Part shown: positions 1 to 5,586 of the stretch, piece by piece
Layout: each line of letters starts with the position of its first letter
How positions within the stretch are numbered: position 1 is the stretch's first letter
Source: Promethearchaeota archaeon
GTDB taxonomy: Archaea > Asgardarchaeota > Lokiarchaeia > Sigynarchaeales > SOKP01
Reading direction: 5' to 3'
Length of the DNA: 7,098 nt
Assembly (NCBI GenBank): GCA_014729315.1
Contig: WJKD01000145.1
Span: 1-7,098, forward strand
The notes under the pieces: model-generated
Told to the model about the DNA's origin: nothing
Seen by the model: the letters and a program-made list of their open reading frames with translations, nothing else
Databases searched by the model: none
Program-made: the position numbers and the translations under genes

Positions 1-461
1 ATCGTTTGTATTTGAATTTTAGGATAATTAAAAGAATCTTGTCCTGGCTGGTAAGTTTCAATCTTGTCAATTTTTTTGTATTTAATGTATTCGTTCGTAA
101 ATATTTTAAATGTTTTTGTAAGTCCTAGTTTTTTAATACCCACCCTAGTTAATAAAGAATCTAAGGAGAGTAAGTAATCTTCTTCTTGAATGGGACAGAG
201 CAAATGGGTACGATATCTATTTTGATGATAATAGACTCTACTGCTATGATCAAGGTGGCAGTGAGATAAGAGCAGAGCGCTTACTGGATTTTTCAAATTT
301 TGATAAAAGTTATCAATAAATTTCGTTGGAAAATTAGAGTCAATTAAGATGGAAGTGTTTTCTGTAGGATCAATCAATAATAAGCTGTTGATTTTGTTAG
401 TTCTGTTAGTATTTTCTTTAACGATAGACGCATTTTCGGTAAGAGAAATATAAGTCAACAT
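1..461 (-). CDS. Metallo-beta-lactamase-fold protein, N-terminal part (runs off left edge)
   Basis: An open frame of 153 codons without a stop runs from an ATG at 461-459 to the left edge, so the C-terminus is outside the window. Residues 67-72 read HCHLDH, preceded by the hydrophobic strand ALLLS. This is the HxHxDH metal-binding signature of the metallo-beta-lactamase superfamily, which normally binds two metal ions. Upstream, hydrophobic stretches (SLLLID, SILID) followed by DSNFP fit the first strands of that fold, where the Asp/Asn turn precedes the metal motif. The superfamily includes hydrolases, nucleases, glyoxalases and oxidoreductases. The fragment lacks the later metal ligands, so the substrate cannot be named. 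The gene diverges from the ubiquitin cluster and has its own TATA-like element, so a functional tie is not implied. Confidence 0.85.
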   Translation of the reverse strand, partial: MLTYISLTENASIVKENTNRTNKINSLLLIDPTENTSILIDSNFPTKFIDNFYQNLKNPVSALLLSHCHLDHSSRVYYHQNRYRTHLLCPIQEEDYLLSLDSLLTRVGIKKLGLTKTFKIFTNEYIKYKKIDKIETYQPGQDSFNYPKIQIQT

Positions 462-503
462 AAAGATAAATCAAATTAATGAGTAAGTTTGCTATAGATT
501 GAG

Positions 504-520
504 ACAATATTATAAAATGG
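504..520 (-). promoter_or_regulatory. Candidate TATA promoter of the metallo-beta-lactamase-fold gene
   Basis: Read on the minus strand this is CCATTTTATAATATTG, an A/T-rich TATA-like element roughly 45-55 nt before the ATG at 461. With the usual archaeal spacing of about 25 nt from TATA box to start site, this predicts a leader of about 20 nt. This is a pattern match only. Confidence 0.4.
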
Positions 521-586
521 TTCATCCCTTTTAGACTATTTTAAGAAGGAGATTGATATTTTTTGATTGGTTTGTGTAAAAAGGAA

Positions 587-733
587 TTAATCTTCCTCCT
601 GGACACGATAATACGAGATTATTTTATCGTTAGGAGGTTTAATCTCAGGAATTTCTGTTTCCTCAGTTTCTAATATTGTAGGATGTGTATCTTGGTCATC
701 TTTTCGTTCTTTCAAAATATCTTCACGACAATT
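587..733 (-). pseudogene. Coding-like remnant or tiny ORF with an acidic, proline-containing tail
   Basis: The minus frame between stops at 736-734 and 589-587 is open for 48 codons and has no ATG. The only plausible start is a TTG at 715-713, which would give 42 residues. The product is rich in Glu, Asp, Pro and Lys (for example ETEETEIPEIKPP) and ends VQEED. Its composition resembles the disordered acidic tails of the E2 and RING proteins in this window more than the A/T-rich spacer around it. It could be the 3' end of a decayed gene, a small real protein, or chance. An inverted repeat overlaps the last third, so RNA structure is a competing explanation. Confidence 0.3.
595..637. repeat. 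Two-part hairpin (CCTCCT/AGGAGG outside, ACGATAA/TTATCGT inside)
   Basis: CCTCCT at 595-600 pairs perfectly with AGGAGG at 632-637, and ACGATAA at 605-611 pairs with TTATCGT at 624-630. The 12-nt loop is 612-623. The two helices are separated by an asymmetric internal bulge of 4 nt (601-604) against 1 nt (631). That makes 13 base pairs in a 43-nt element within DNA otherwise poor in G and C. It lies inside the coding-like minus frame, so some of it may reflect codons. The role is unknown. Confidence 0.5.
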
Positions 734-950
734 TTATCTTATTCTTTATGTCAATCTTAGATTGATAGAATTTAATTTTAATTAAAAATAATTTAAAAAT
801 AATTCAAACAAAAATCAAACCATTTAAACAAAATGGAAGCAATTTGAGAATATAAAAATCTTCATTCTGCTCTCTTATCATTCTTATTTTAAAAATAGTA
901 TAAAATATATATATTCTTTAGTTTTTAAATTAATATTCAAGAATAAAACA

Positions 951-967
951 GATCTATATATTTTAAT
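951..967 (+). promoter_or_regulatory. Candidate TATA promoter of the ubiquitin-system cluster
   Basis: GATCTATATATTTTAAT contains a TATA-like core at about 955-964, some 38-47 nt before the ATG at 1002. Normal archaeal spacing would give a short leader of about 15-20 nt. A second A/T run at 901-915 is an alternative. No strong Shine-Dalgarno precedes the ATG, in keeping with the other genes here. Confidence 0.35.
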
Positions 968-1001
968 TATTAGATTTTCTCCTACATAATAGGTTAACAC
1001 G

Positions 1002-1919
1002 ATGATATCTAAAGTTTTTATTATTGCGCAAGGCGGTGTCCTTTTGTATAGTAAAGATTTTCTTGCTCGAAATGAGGAAGAAAAAGATTTTGACGAAGAT
1101 TTAATAAGTGGGTTTTTAACCGCAATTAGTAACTTTGCCCAAGAAATTAAAGGTGGCGGGATTCAAGCAATGAAGTTCAAAAATTTTAATTTTATTTATT
1201 CCGCAGACGAAGATTGCGATTGTATGTTTGTCGCAATAACAGATATTGAGGATATTGAGGACGAAGCGAGAGAAAAGGTGGAGTTGATGAAAAAACAATT
1301 TATACAAAAATTCGAAAGTAAAATTAAGAATTTTACTGGTTGCGTGAATGATTTTGATAGGTTTGACGAATTCACCGAGAAACATATCTACATTCCTCCA
1401 AAGGTCCTATTAGTGGGAGAAGATAGAGTAGGGAAGACCACCATTATGAATCTATTCCCAGGTGACACAGTGCTAAAATTAGACGAAGATTTAAATGAGA
1501 TTATTGAAAAGGACATTGAACTTCCAAACCTAAGCTCTATAAAAGCAGCGAGATTAAGAGAAATAAACCTTCAAGAACTTGTTGAGAATTCAAAAATCTA
1601 TAGGGGTCTCCTCAATTCCGTAGATGTTATCTGTATTGTAACTAATTCTGCTGCAAGTAATCTAGGGCGAACAAAGAGGTTATACAAACGATTAAAAAAA
1701 TCTGTAAATAAAGCAGACTTTTACATAATAGCTAATTTTCAAGATCTTGAACAAGCAGCGTTTGAACCAAATAAAATCGAAGAAAGCTTCGATCTGAAAA
1801 CTTTTGAATTCTCAGGAATTGAGAAAGATGCTAAGGAAAAGTTTATTTCGATTTTGACTGAGATTATTAAGGTATCAGTTGTGGATAAAATTCAAGGTAA
1901 ATATCGTTCTTCAACCTAA
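1002..1919 (+). CDS. Longin-like domain fused to a divergent P-loop small-GTPase-like domain
   Basis: The 305-residue protein has two parts. Residues 1-115 (start KVFIIAQGGVLLYSKDF, then an acidic helix and the strand NFNFIYSADE) have the pattern of longin/roadblock-type domains, which in eukaryotes and Asgard archaea act as platforms for small GTPases on membranes. Residues 132-292 resemble a Ras/Arf-like domain. Strand KVLLV leads into a P-loop, G139-EDRVGK-T146. NFQD at 245-248 takes the place of NKxD, and FSG at 270-272 sits where the SA(K) motif is expected. The DxxG motif is not recognisable, so this may be a nucleotide-binding protein with weak or no GTPase activity. The frame is closed just upstream by TAG at 990-992, supporting the ATG at 1002. 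It leads the cluster, 52 nt before the JAMM gene, which suggests a membrane or trafficking link. The longin call is by pattern only. Confidence 0.75.
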   Translation: MISKVFIIAQGGVLLYSKDFLARNEEEKDFDEDLISGFLTAISNFAQEIKGGGIQAMKFKNFNFIYSADEDCDCMFVAITDIEDIEDEAREKVELMKKQFIQKFESKIKNFTGCVNDFDRFDEFTEKHIYIPPKVLLVGEDRVGKTTIMNLFPGDTVLKLDEDLNEIIEKDIELPNLSSIKAARLREINLQELVENSKIYRGLLNSVDVICIVTNSAASNLGRTKRLYKRLKKSVNKADFYIIANFQDLEQAAFEPNKIEESFDLKTFEFSGIEKDAKEKFISILTEIIKVSVVDKIQGKYRSST

Positions 1920-1971
1920 ATTATAGCTCGTTAACATATTAAAAAAAATTAAAAAACCCTAAGAATCAAAA

Positions 1972-2484
1972 ATGGAGATAAAAGAAAATTATGTTTTTCC
2001 AATATATATCAAGAAACACATAATTGAAAAAATAGAGAAAATTTGTAAAAAAAACAAACTAGAAGTATTTGGATATTTAGTAGGAGAACGGTATTCTTGG
2101 AATAACCAAGGCTACATTATTTTAAATCATTCTCTGTATCTCAAAGGAGCAGTGCATAGCGACCAGTATTCCGTTCACGAGAGGGGGAAGAAGGGACTTG
2201 CCGAAGATGTGGAGTTTGAATTTAATAAATATTCGGAGGAGTTTGATAGATTAAAAGAAAAAGAAAAGAATCCCAATTTACTAAGGTTGGGATGGTGGCA
2301 CAGTCATCCGAATTTTGGGTGTTTCCTTTCTTCAACGGATTTAACAACTCAACATTCAATTTTTAACGAAAATTACCATGTTGCCTTAGTAGTGGATCCA
2401 ATTCAAGATAACTACAAATTCTTTACTTTGGATGAAAATGCCAAGGATGGCTACAAAGAATTAAGTTACGCAATTATTTCTTAA
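1972..2484 (+). CDS. Rpn11-like JAMM/MPN+ metalloprotease (deubiquitinase-type)
   Basis: This is a 170-residue single-domain zinc protease of the JAMM (MPN+) family, whose eukaryotic members Rpn11 and CSN5 remove ubiquitin-like modifiers. The full motif is present. Glu31 lies in LEVFGYLVG, followed by H110-S-H112-P, seven residues after His112 to Ser120, then Asp123. The stretch around it, HSHPNFGCFLSSTDLTTQ and the following VVDPIQ, is strikingly like eukaryotic Rpn11. It lacks the C-terminal helices used by Rpn11 in the proteasome lid, so it probably acts alone. Expected jobs are trimming the Ile-Val-Arg tail from the modifier precursor at 5112-5375 and cleaving conjugates. It sits 30 nt before the E1 gene on the same strand, probably co-transcribed. 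No Shine-Dalgarno is visible; the A-rich leader is typical of this locus. Confidence 0.95.
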   Translation: MEIKENYVFPIYIKKHIIEKIEKICKKNKLEVFGYLVGERYSWNNQGYIILNHSLYLKGAVHSDQYSVHERGKKGLAEDVEFEFNKYSEEFDRLKEKEKNPNLLRLGWWHSHPNFGCFLSSTDLTTQHSIFNENYHVALVVDPIQDNYKFFTLDENAKDGYKELSYAIIS

Positions 2485-2514
2485 TTAATCTTTAGCTTTA
2501 ATGAAGATAGAACT

Positions 2515-3399
2515 ATGACAAAAGAGAACGAACGCACTAAAGACCTAAAAGTAGTAGAGGAAGGTTCAATTGACGAAGATATATACGATCGTCAAAAAAG
2601 AATTAAGGGATGGGACCAGAATAAAATTAAAAACGCGAGGGTAATGATAATTGGAGCAGGGGCTACGGGAAACGAAGTAGTAAAGAATTTGGCGCTCGTT
2701 GGAATCGGAACAATAATTCTCATCGACTTTGATATTATCGAAAAGTCGAATCTAAATCGTTGCGTTCTATTTAACATGGTTGATTCTATTGAAAATAAAT
2801 ATAAAATAGACATCGTCATCGAAGCTGCTCATAATCTAAATCCGGATACAAAAATAATCGGATTAAAGACAGATTTAAACAGTATAGATAAAGAGATGTA
2901 TTCTGAAGTGGATGTGGTTTGTTCTTGTTTAGACAACTTAGAAGCAAGGTTGGAAGCAAATAATTACGCATATTATCACGGTATTCCATTCGTTGATTCT
3001 GGAATTGACGAGTTTTACGGTACAGTTCAAGCGGTATACTCAGGCGTAGAAAAAGCAGCGTGCTTACAATGCGGGATAACTGGTTCAGATTTGGACCTTA
3101 TGTGGAAAAGATTTTCCTGCACGGGAGAAGAATTATCGTCCGAAGACGGCGAGACATTTGGCAAAATAGCTACTGTGATAACCACCACGTCAATTATAGG
3201 AGGCATCCAATCCCAACAAGTTTTAAAATTTCTTTTAGGAATAGACGAATTTAAAAATACGGGAAAATGGAACTCCGAAATAGGAGAGCCTCTCATTGGA
3301 AAACAACTGAATTACAACGGGATAACTAACACGTTCAATTTAATCAAAAAATTGAAAAATCCCGATTGTTGGATCTGTTCGTACCCAAAAAAAAGTTAA
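2515..3399 (+). CDS. E1-like ubiquitin-activating enzyme (ThiF/UBA adenylation domain)
   Basis: This 294-residue enzyme should adenylate the C-terminal glycine of the modifier with ATP and form an E1 thioester. YDRQ at 24-27 and the nucleotide loop GAGATG at 47-52 open the domain. LIDFD at 69-73 and SNLNRC at 78-83 follow; the latter matches the family's SNLNRQ. CLDN at 138-141 holds the conserved Asp. C183-x2-C186 and C285-x2-C288 form a likely structural zinc site. Cys202 in FSCT is the best candidate for the thioester cysteine, about 16 residues after the first pair. The size and Cys layout resemble eukaryotic UBA5 rather than the two-lobed UBA1: there is no second adenylation domain and no ubiquitin-fold domain. 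It likely works as a homodimer (inference). It lies between the JAMM and E2 genes, with 88 nt before the E2 start. Confidence 0.95.
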   Translation: MTKENERTKDLKVVEEGSIDEDIYDRQKRIKGWDQNKIKNARVMIIGAGATGNEVVKNLALVGIGTIILIDFDIIEKSNLNRCVLFNMVDSIENKYKIDIVIEAAHNLNPDTKIIGLKTDLNSIDKEMYSEVDVVCSCLDNLEARLEANNYAYYHGIPFVDSGIDEFYGTVQAVYSGVEKAACLQCGITGSDLDLMWKRFSCTGEELSSEDGETFGKIATVITTTSIIGGIQSQQVLKFLLGIDEFKNTGKWNSEIGEPLIGKQLNYNGITNTFNLIKKLKNPDCWICSYPKKS

Positions 3400-3474
3400 A
3401 ATAGGTAAATTATATTTTATTATTGTCGTCTCGAATAAATAATTTAAGAATATTATAAAAATAGAAATATAAAA

Positions 3475-3495
3475 ATGTTGATGGAAAATGCCTGA
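3475..3495 (+). other. Six-codon upstream ORF overlapping the E2 start
   Basis: An ATG at 3475 opens a six-codon frame (MLMENA) that ends in TGA at 3493-3495, across and just beyond the E2 start codon at 3488 in a different frame. There is a second in-frame ATG at 3481. This could be accidental. If ribosomes start on a short leader, it could lower or couple E2 translation. Confidence 0.25.
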
Positions 3496-4051
3496 ATTAC
3501 CCAAAGAGATTTGGAAAGACCGCATTGAAAACGAATTAAAGTCCCTCAAAAGACTAAATGTCTTAGAAAAGGATTCAATCGTCCACGGTGAAAATAGCGT
3601 GGAATTTATAATTAATGTAAAAGCAGTTGGGTTTATATTGGAAGACGGTAAGGAAGGAATCGACATAGTTCCCAAAAAGATCCATAGAATATTTTTAAAA
3701 CTAAATCGAGCATTTCCATATCCCGGAGGTATAGATTTTTCGTGGTATTCCAATATCTTTCACCCTAATATTCACCCCGTCAATTTACCTTCTGGAGAAC
3801 CTGGTACGGGATATATCTGCTTAAATGTTCTCAAAAAATGGAGCAGATTGAGTGACTTAGAAACCACCGTGAAAGCTTTACAGATGTTAGTAGAACACCC
3901 AAATCCCGAGGACCCATTGAACTATCCTATTTGCAGCGAGGCAACCGAGTTCTTTAAGCAAAATACAATGGAAGATCTCATGGAACAATATAACCTTGAA
4001 TCTTTAGAAGAGGAAGATACCGACGATGATATAATAATTATTGAAGATTAA
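3488..4051 (+). CDS. E2-like ubiquitin-conjugating enzyme with acidic C-terminal tail
   Basis: The 187-residue protein has a UBC fold that would carry the modifier as a thioester. The HPN motif is at 92-94 and the active-site cysteine is Cys111 in YICLNVLKKW, followed by the conserved helix and NPEDPLN (139-145), matching NPDDPL of eukaryotic E2s. Sixteen residues separate HPN from the cysteine, about eight more than in typical eukaryotic E2s. The extra loop (about 96-107) contains PSGEPGTG and would lie next to the active site. The last 15 residues, from 173, are strongly acidic with an embedded IIII run (DDDIIIIED). This recalls the acidic tail of Cdc34 and resembles a SUMO-interacting motif. 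The start at 3488 is the only one in frame; two closer ATGs belong to another frame. The membrane protein gene begins 9 nt downstream. Confidence 0.96.
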   Translation: MPELPKEIWKDRIENELKSLKRLNVLEKDSIVHGENSVEFIINVKAVGFILEDGKEGIDIVPKKIHRIFLKLNRAFPYPGGIDFSWYSNIFHPNIHPVNLPSGEPGTGYICLNVLKKWSRLSDLETTVKALQMLVEHPNPEDPLNYPICSEATEFFKQNTMEDLMEQYNLESLEEEDTDDDIIIIED

Positions 4052-4060
4052 ACACTATAA

Positions 4061-5011
4061 ATGTCTCCTCTACTCTCTAAAAGTCGCAGGGACCATCGTT
4101 GTAATCGTAAAATATATCTTAAAATTTTTATTGGGATTGGTGCGATTCTCGTCTTTTTAATAATATGGGGATTAACTTTTGGGAATCGCTTAGATATTAT
4201 ATTATATTCACCCCTGATTAGTCCCAAGGAATGGTGCGAAGTTCAACCTTGTGTAGAAATCAATATATTTGGAACTAAATTAATATTGGTAAAACCAAGC
4301 TCTTCCATTTTTGTCTACTTTTTAGGATTTCAAACAGTCTTCATTGGTGCGTATCTCTTAAGTATAAGGGAAGGACACGCATCTCGCGTGTGGTGGGGGA
4401 TAGCACTATTATTATGGGGATTAGGAGCAATTTTCGCAGGAACGAGCTATCAATTATTTAGCTACGAGATAAAATGTGCCGGACGACAATATTGTGTTTG
4501 GACGAGTTGGTGGGAAATAATCTATCTGATCCTTTCCGTAGGAAGCATAGACGCTATGTTCATTGCTCTAACCTACTCGTGTATAACTCCAAAATATAGA
4601 AAGATATCTTTAGCTTACGCATTATTCAGTTTTTTTTCGTATTGTATAATAGTATTAGTTGGAGCCTATCTTCCCAACCAATTCATGATTTCCTTTGAAT
4701 TAATGGTCTTGTTTTTGGTGCCGAATGTGCTCTTTTTCTTCTTACTAAACGCATGGAGATACCGTAGAACTCTTAACCCAATGGATAAAAGTCTAACGAT
4801 TATGTGGATTTCTCTAGGTATAATCATCGGTCTCTATTTTCTTTATTATATTTTGGGGATAACCGATATGCTCTGGAACTTCGGTATCTGGTTTTCTGAA
4901 AACGATGTTTTGCATATAGGACTGATTGCGTGGATGTTTTATGTTTATTTTACCGTCAGTAAATATGTTAAAGATCGGAATAGTAATGATAACAAGTCCT
5001 TAACATCTTAA
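4061..5011 (+). CDS. Multispanning membrane protein of unknown function, linked to the E2 gene
   Basis: I do not recognise a family. The 316 residues show a basic N-terminus and about eight hydrophobic segments (roughly 20-38, 82-101, 109-131, 150-174, 181-202, 211-231, 246-267, 284-299), consistent with both ends in the cytoplasm. Under that topology, the cysteine pairs C59/C64 and C139/C145 both fall in external loops, where disulfides could form. Polar or charged residues within the helices include Asp164 and His285. The spacing is only 9 nt after the E2 stop, which argues for co-transcription and a role near the conjugation machinery, such as a membrane anchor, receptor or substrate. Some features (Ser129, Asp164, His285) faintly recall CREST-type seven-helix hydrolases, but the HxxxH signature is absent and I do not make that assignment. 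Base composition matches the neighbours. Confidence 0.85.
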   Translation: MSPLLSKSRRDHRCNRKIYLKIFIGIGAILVFLIIWGLTFGNRLDIILYSPLISPKEWCEVQPCVEINIFGTKLILVKPSSSIFVYFLGFQTVFIGAYLLSIREGHASRVWWGIALLLWGLGAIFAGTSYQLFSYEIKCAGRQYCVWTSWWEIIYLILSVGSIDAMFIALTYSCITPKYRKISLAYALFSFFSYCIIVLVGAYLPNQFMISFELMVLFLVPNVLFFFLLNAWRYRRTLNPMDKSLTIMWISLGIIIGLYFLYYILGITDMLWNFGIWFSENDVLHIGLIAWMFYVYFTVSKYVKDRNSNDNKSLTS

Positions 5012-5111
5012 ATCTTGAAGTTGAGTTTAAGACTAATTAAAAATTGCATACCAGAAGTAAGTATTCAGATTATTCTAAAATAATAAATAAGATAATATAA
5101 TAGAGACTTTA

Positions 5112-5375
5112 TTAACGGACGATACCTCCTACTACTCTTGCCCACAAGGCTAACTTATCGTCTTCTTTTAGGCCAAATTTGTGAATCGCGTCTTCAACGG
5201 TAATGTTCGTTGGTAGTTCTTGACCATTGTGAACTAATGTATATGAACGCTGTTCGGCACTGATAATGCCCATATGTTTAACGATGATGTCCACGATTCT
5301 TTCTATTACATGGTGTTTCTTGACGTCAAGCTTTATGAGCTTGCCAGTCCTCGAATCCTCTACAGAGATCCTCAT
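5112..5375 (-). CDS. Ubiquitin-like modifier precursor ending Gly-Gly-Ile-Val-Arg
   Basis: This 87-residue beta-grasp protein is the likely modifier used by the neighbouring E1 and E2. It opens with MRISVED, a beta-hairpin through Val18, a long helix (about 22-35), the ubiquitin-like stretch YTLVHNGQEL at 45-54 and a closing strand KLALWARVV. The diglycine is Gly83-Gly84, followed by Ile-Val-Arg, so the product must be processed before activation. Processed length would be 84, against 76 for ubiquitin. Several lysines (K12, K15, K19, K20, K33, K66, K70, K74) could accept chains. The region after the second strand is rich in Lys and His (KKHH at 19-22), where SUMO binds partner motifs. It converges on the plus-strand cluster across 100 nt and has its own TATA element, so its dose can be set separately from the enzymes. 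Confidence 0.95.
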   Translation of the reverse strand: MRISVEDSRTGKLIKLDVKKHHVIERIVDIIVKHMGIISAEQRSYTLVHNGQELPTNITVEDAIHKFGLKEDDKLALWARVVGGIVR

Positions 5376-5422
5376 TATCCTAAGTTTTTAGTTTTTAGTG
5401 TTTTGAAAATCTTATATTTGAT

Positions 5423-5435
5423 CTATATATAAAGT
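5423..5435 (-). promoter_or_regulatory. Candidate TATA promoter of the modifier gene
   Basis: The minus strand reads ACTTTATATATAG, a strong TATA-like element 48-60 nt before the ATG at 5375. At normal archaeal spacing it would give a leader of about 25 nt. A weak TTAGGAT lies close to the ATG. The element supports separate transcription of the modifier from the RING gene upstream. Confidence 0.5.
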
Positions 5436-5490
5436 ATCAAATTAAATATTTTGTCACCCAATAGGATTGTTTTTAGTTTTAAAATAGCTA

Positions 5491-5517
5491 TTTTTTATAA
5501 AAAACTTGCTTAAAGCA
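5491..5517 (-). terminator. Candidate terminator of the RING membrane protein gene
   Basis: On the minus strand a short palindrome, TGCTTTAAGCA (5517-5507), is followed closely by a T6 run and the perfect palindrome TTTTTTATAAAAAA (5504-5491). It lies about 70 nt past the RING gene stop and before the modifier's TATA element. A T-run is the main archaeal termination signal, so the position fits, but the stem is only 5 bp. Confidence 0.4.
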
Positions 5518-5586
5518 TGTTATCAATAAGGGAGTGGGAATTTGAGATTATATCTTTATATTCGAAATCTAGATAAGTAAAGCAGT

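Larger units (their letters stand above)
462..1001. other. Gene-poor divergent intergenic region
   Basis: These 540 bases separate two divergent genes. I see three parts. Positions 462-586 hold the minus-strand promoter and nothing clearly coding. Positions 587-733 contain a short coding-like minus-strand frame and an overlapping hairpin. Positions 734-1001 are extremely A/T rich with frequent stops in all frames, including an 11-bp direct repeat unit (AAAAATAATT at 784-793 and 795-804). This last part probably serves as promoter DNA for the plus-strand cluster. No tRNA, rRNA, insertion sequence ends or CRISPR repeats were recognised. Confidence 0.6.

Noticed and set aside
632..637. AGGAGG as a Shine-Dalgarno site
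   Set aside because: No start codon with a usable open frame follows at proper spacing on the plus strand, and the hexamer pairs with CCTCCT upstream.
734..1001. A/T-rich stretch as a replication origin
   Set aside because: No origin-recognition-box-type repeats and no Orc1/Cdc6 gene are present; high A/T content is common to all spacers here.
1116..1385. 89-codon minus-strand frame within the longin/P-loop gene
   Set aside because: It is antisense to the supported gene. The Phe/Ile/Leu-rich product is the expected complement of Lys/Glu/Asn-rich codons.
3340..3753. 137-codon open frame on the minus strand over the E1/E2 junction
   Set aside because: It overlaps the coding sequence of two genes with clear catalytic motifs and has no domain or motif of its own.
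4061..5011. Assignment of the eight-helix protein to the CREST (alkaline ceramidase/PAQR) superfamily
   Set aside because: A few Ser, Asp and His residues in helices fit loosely, but the paired HxxxH of the last helix and the early His are missing, so the match is too weak.
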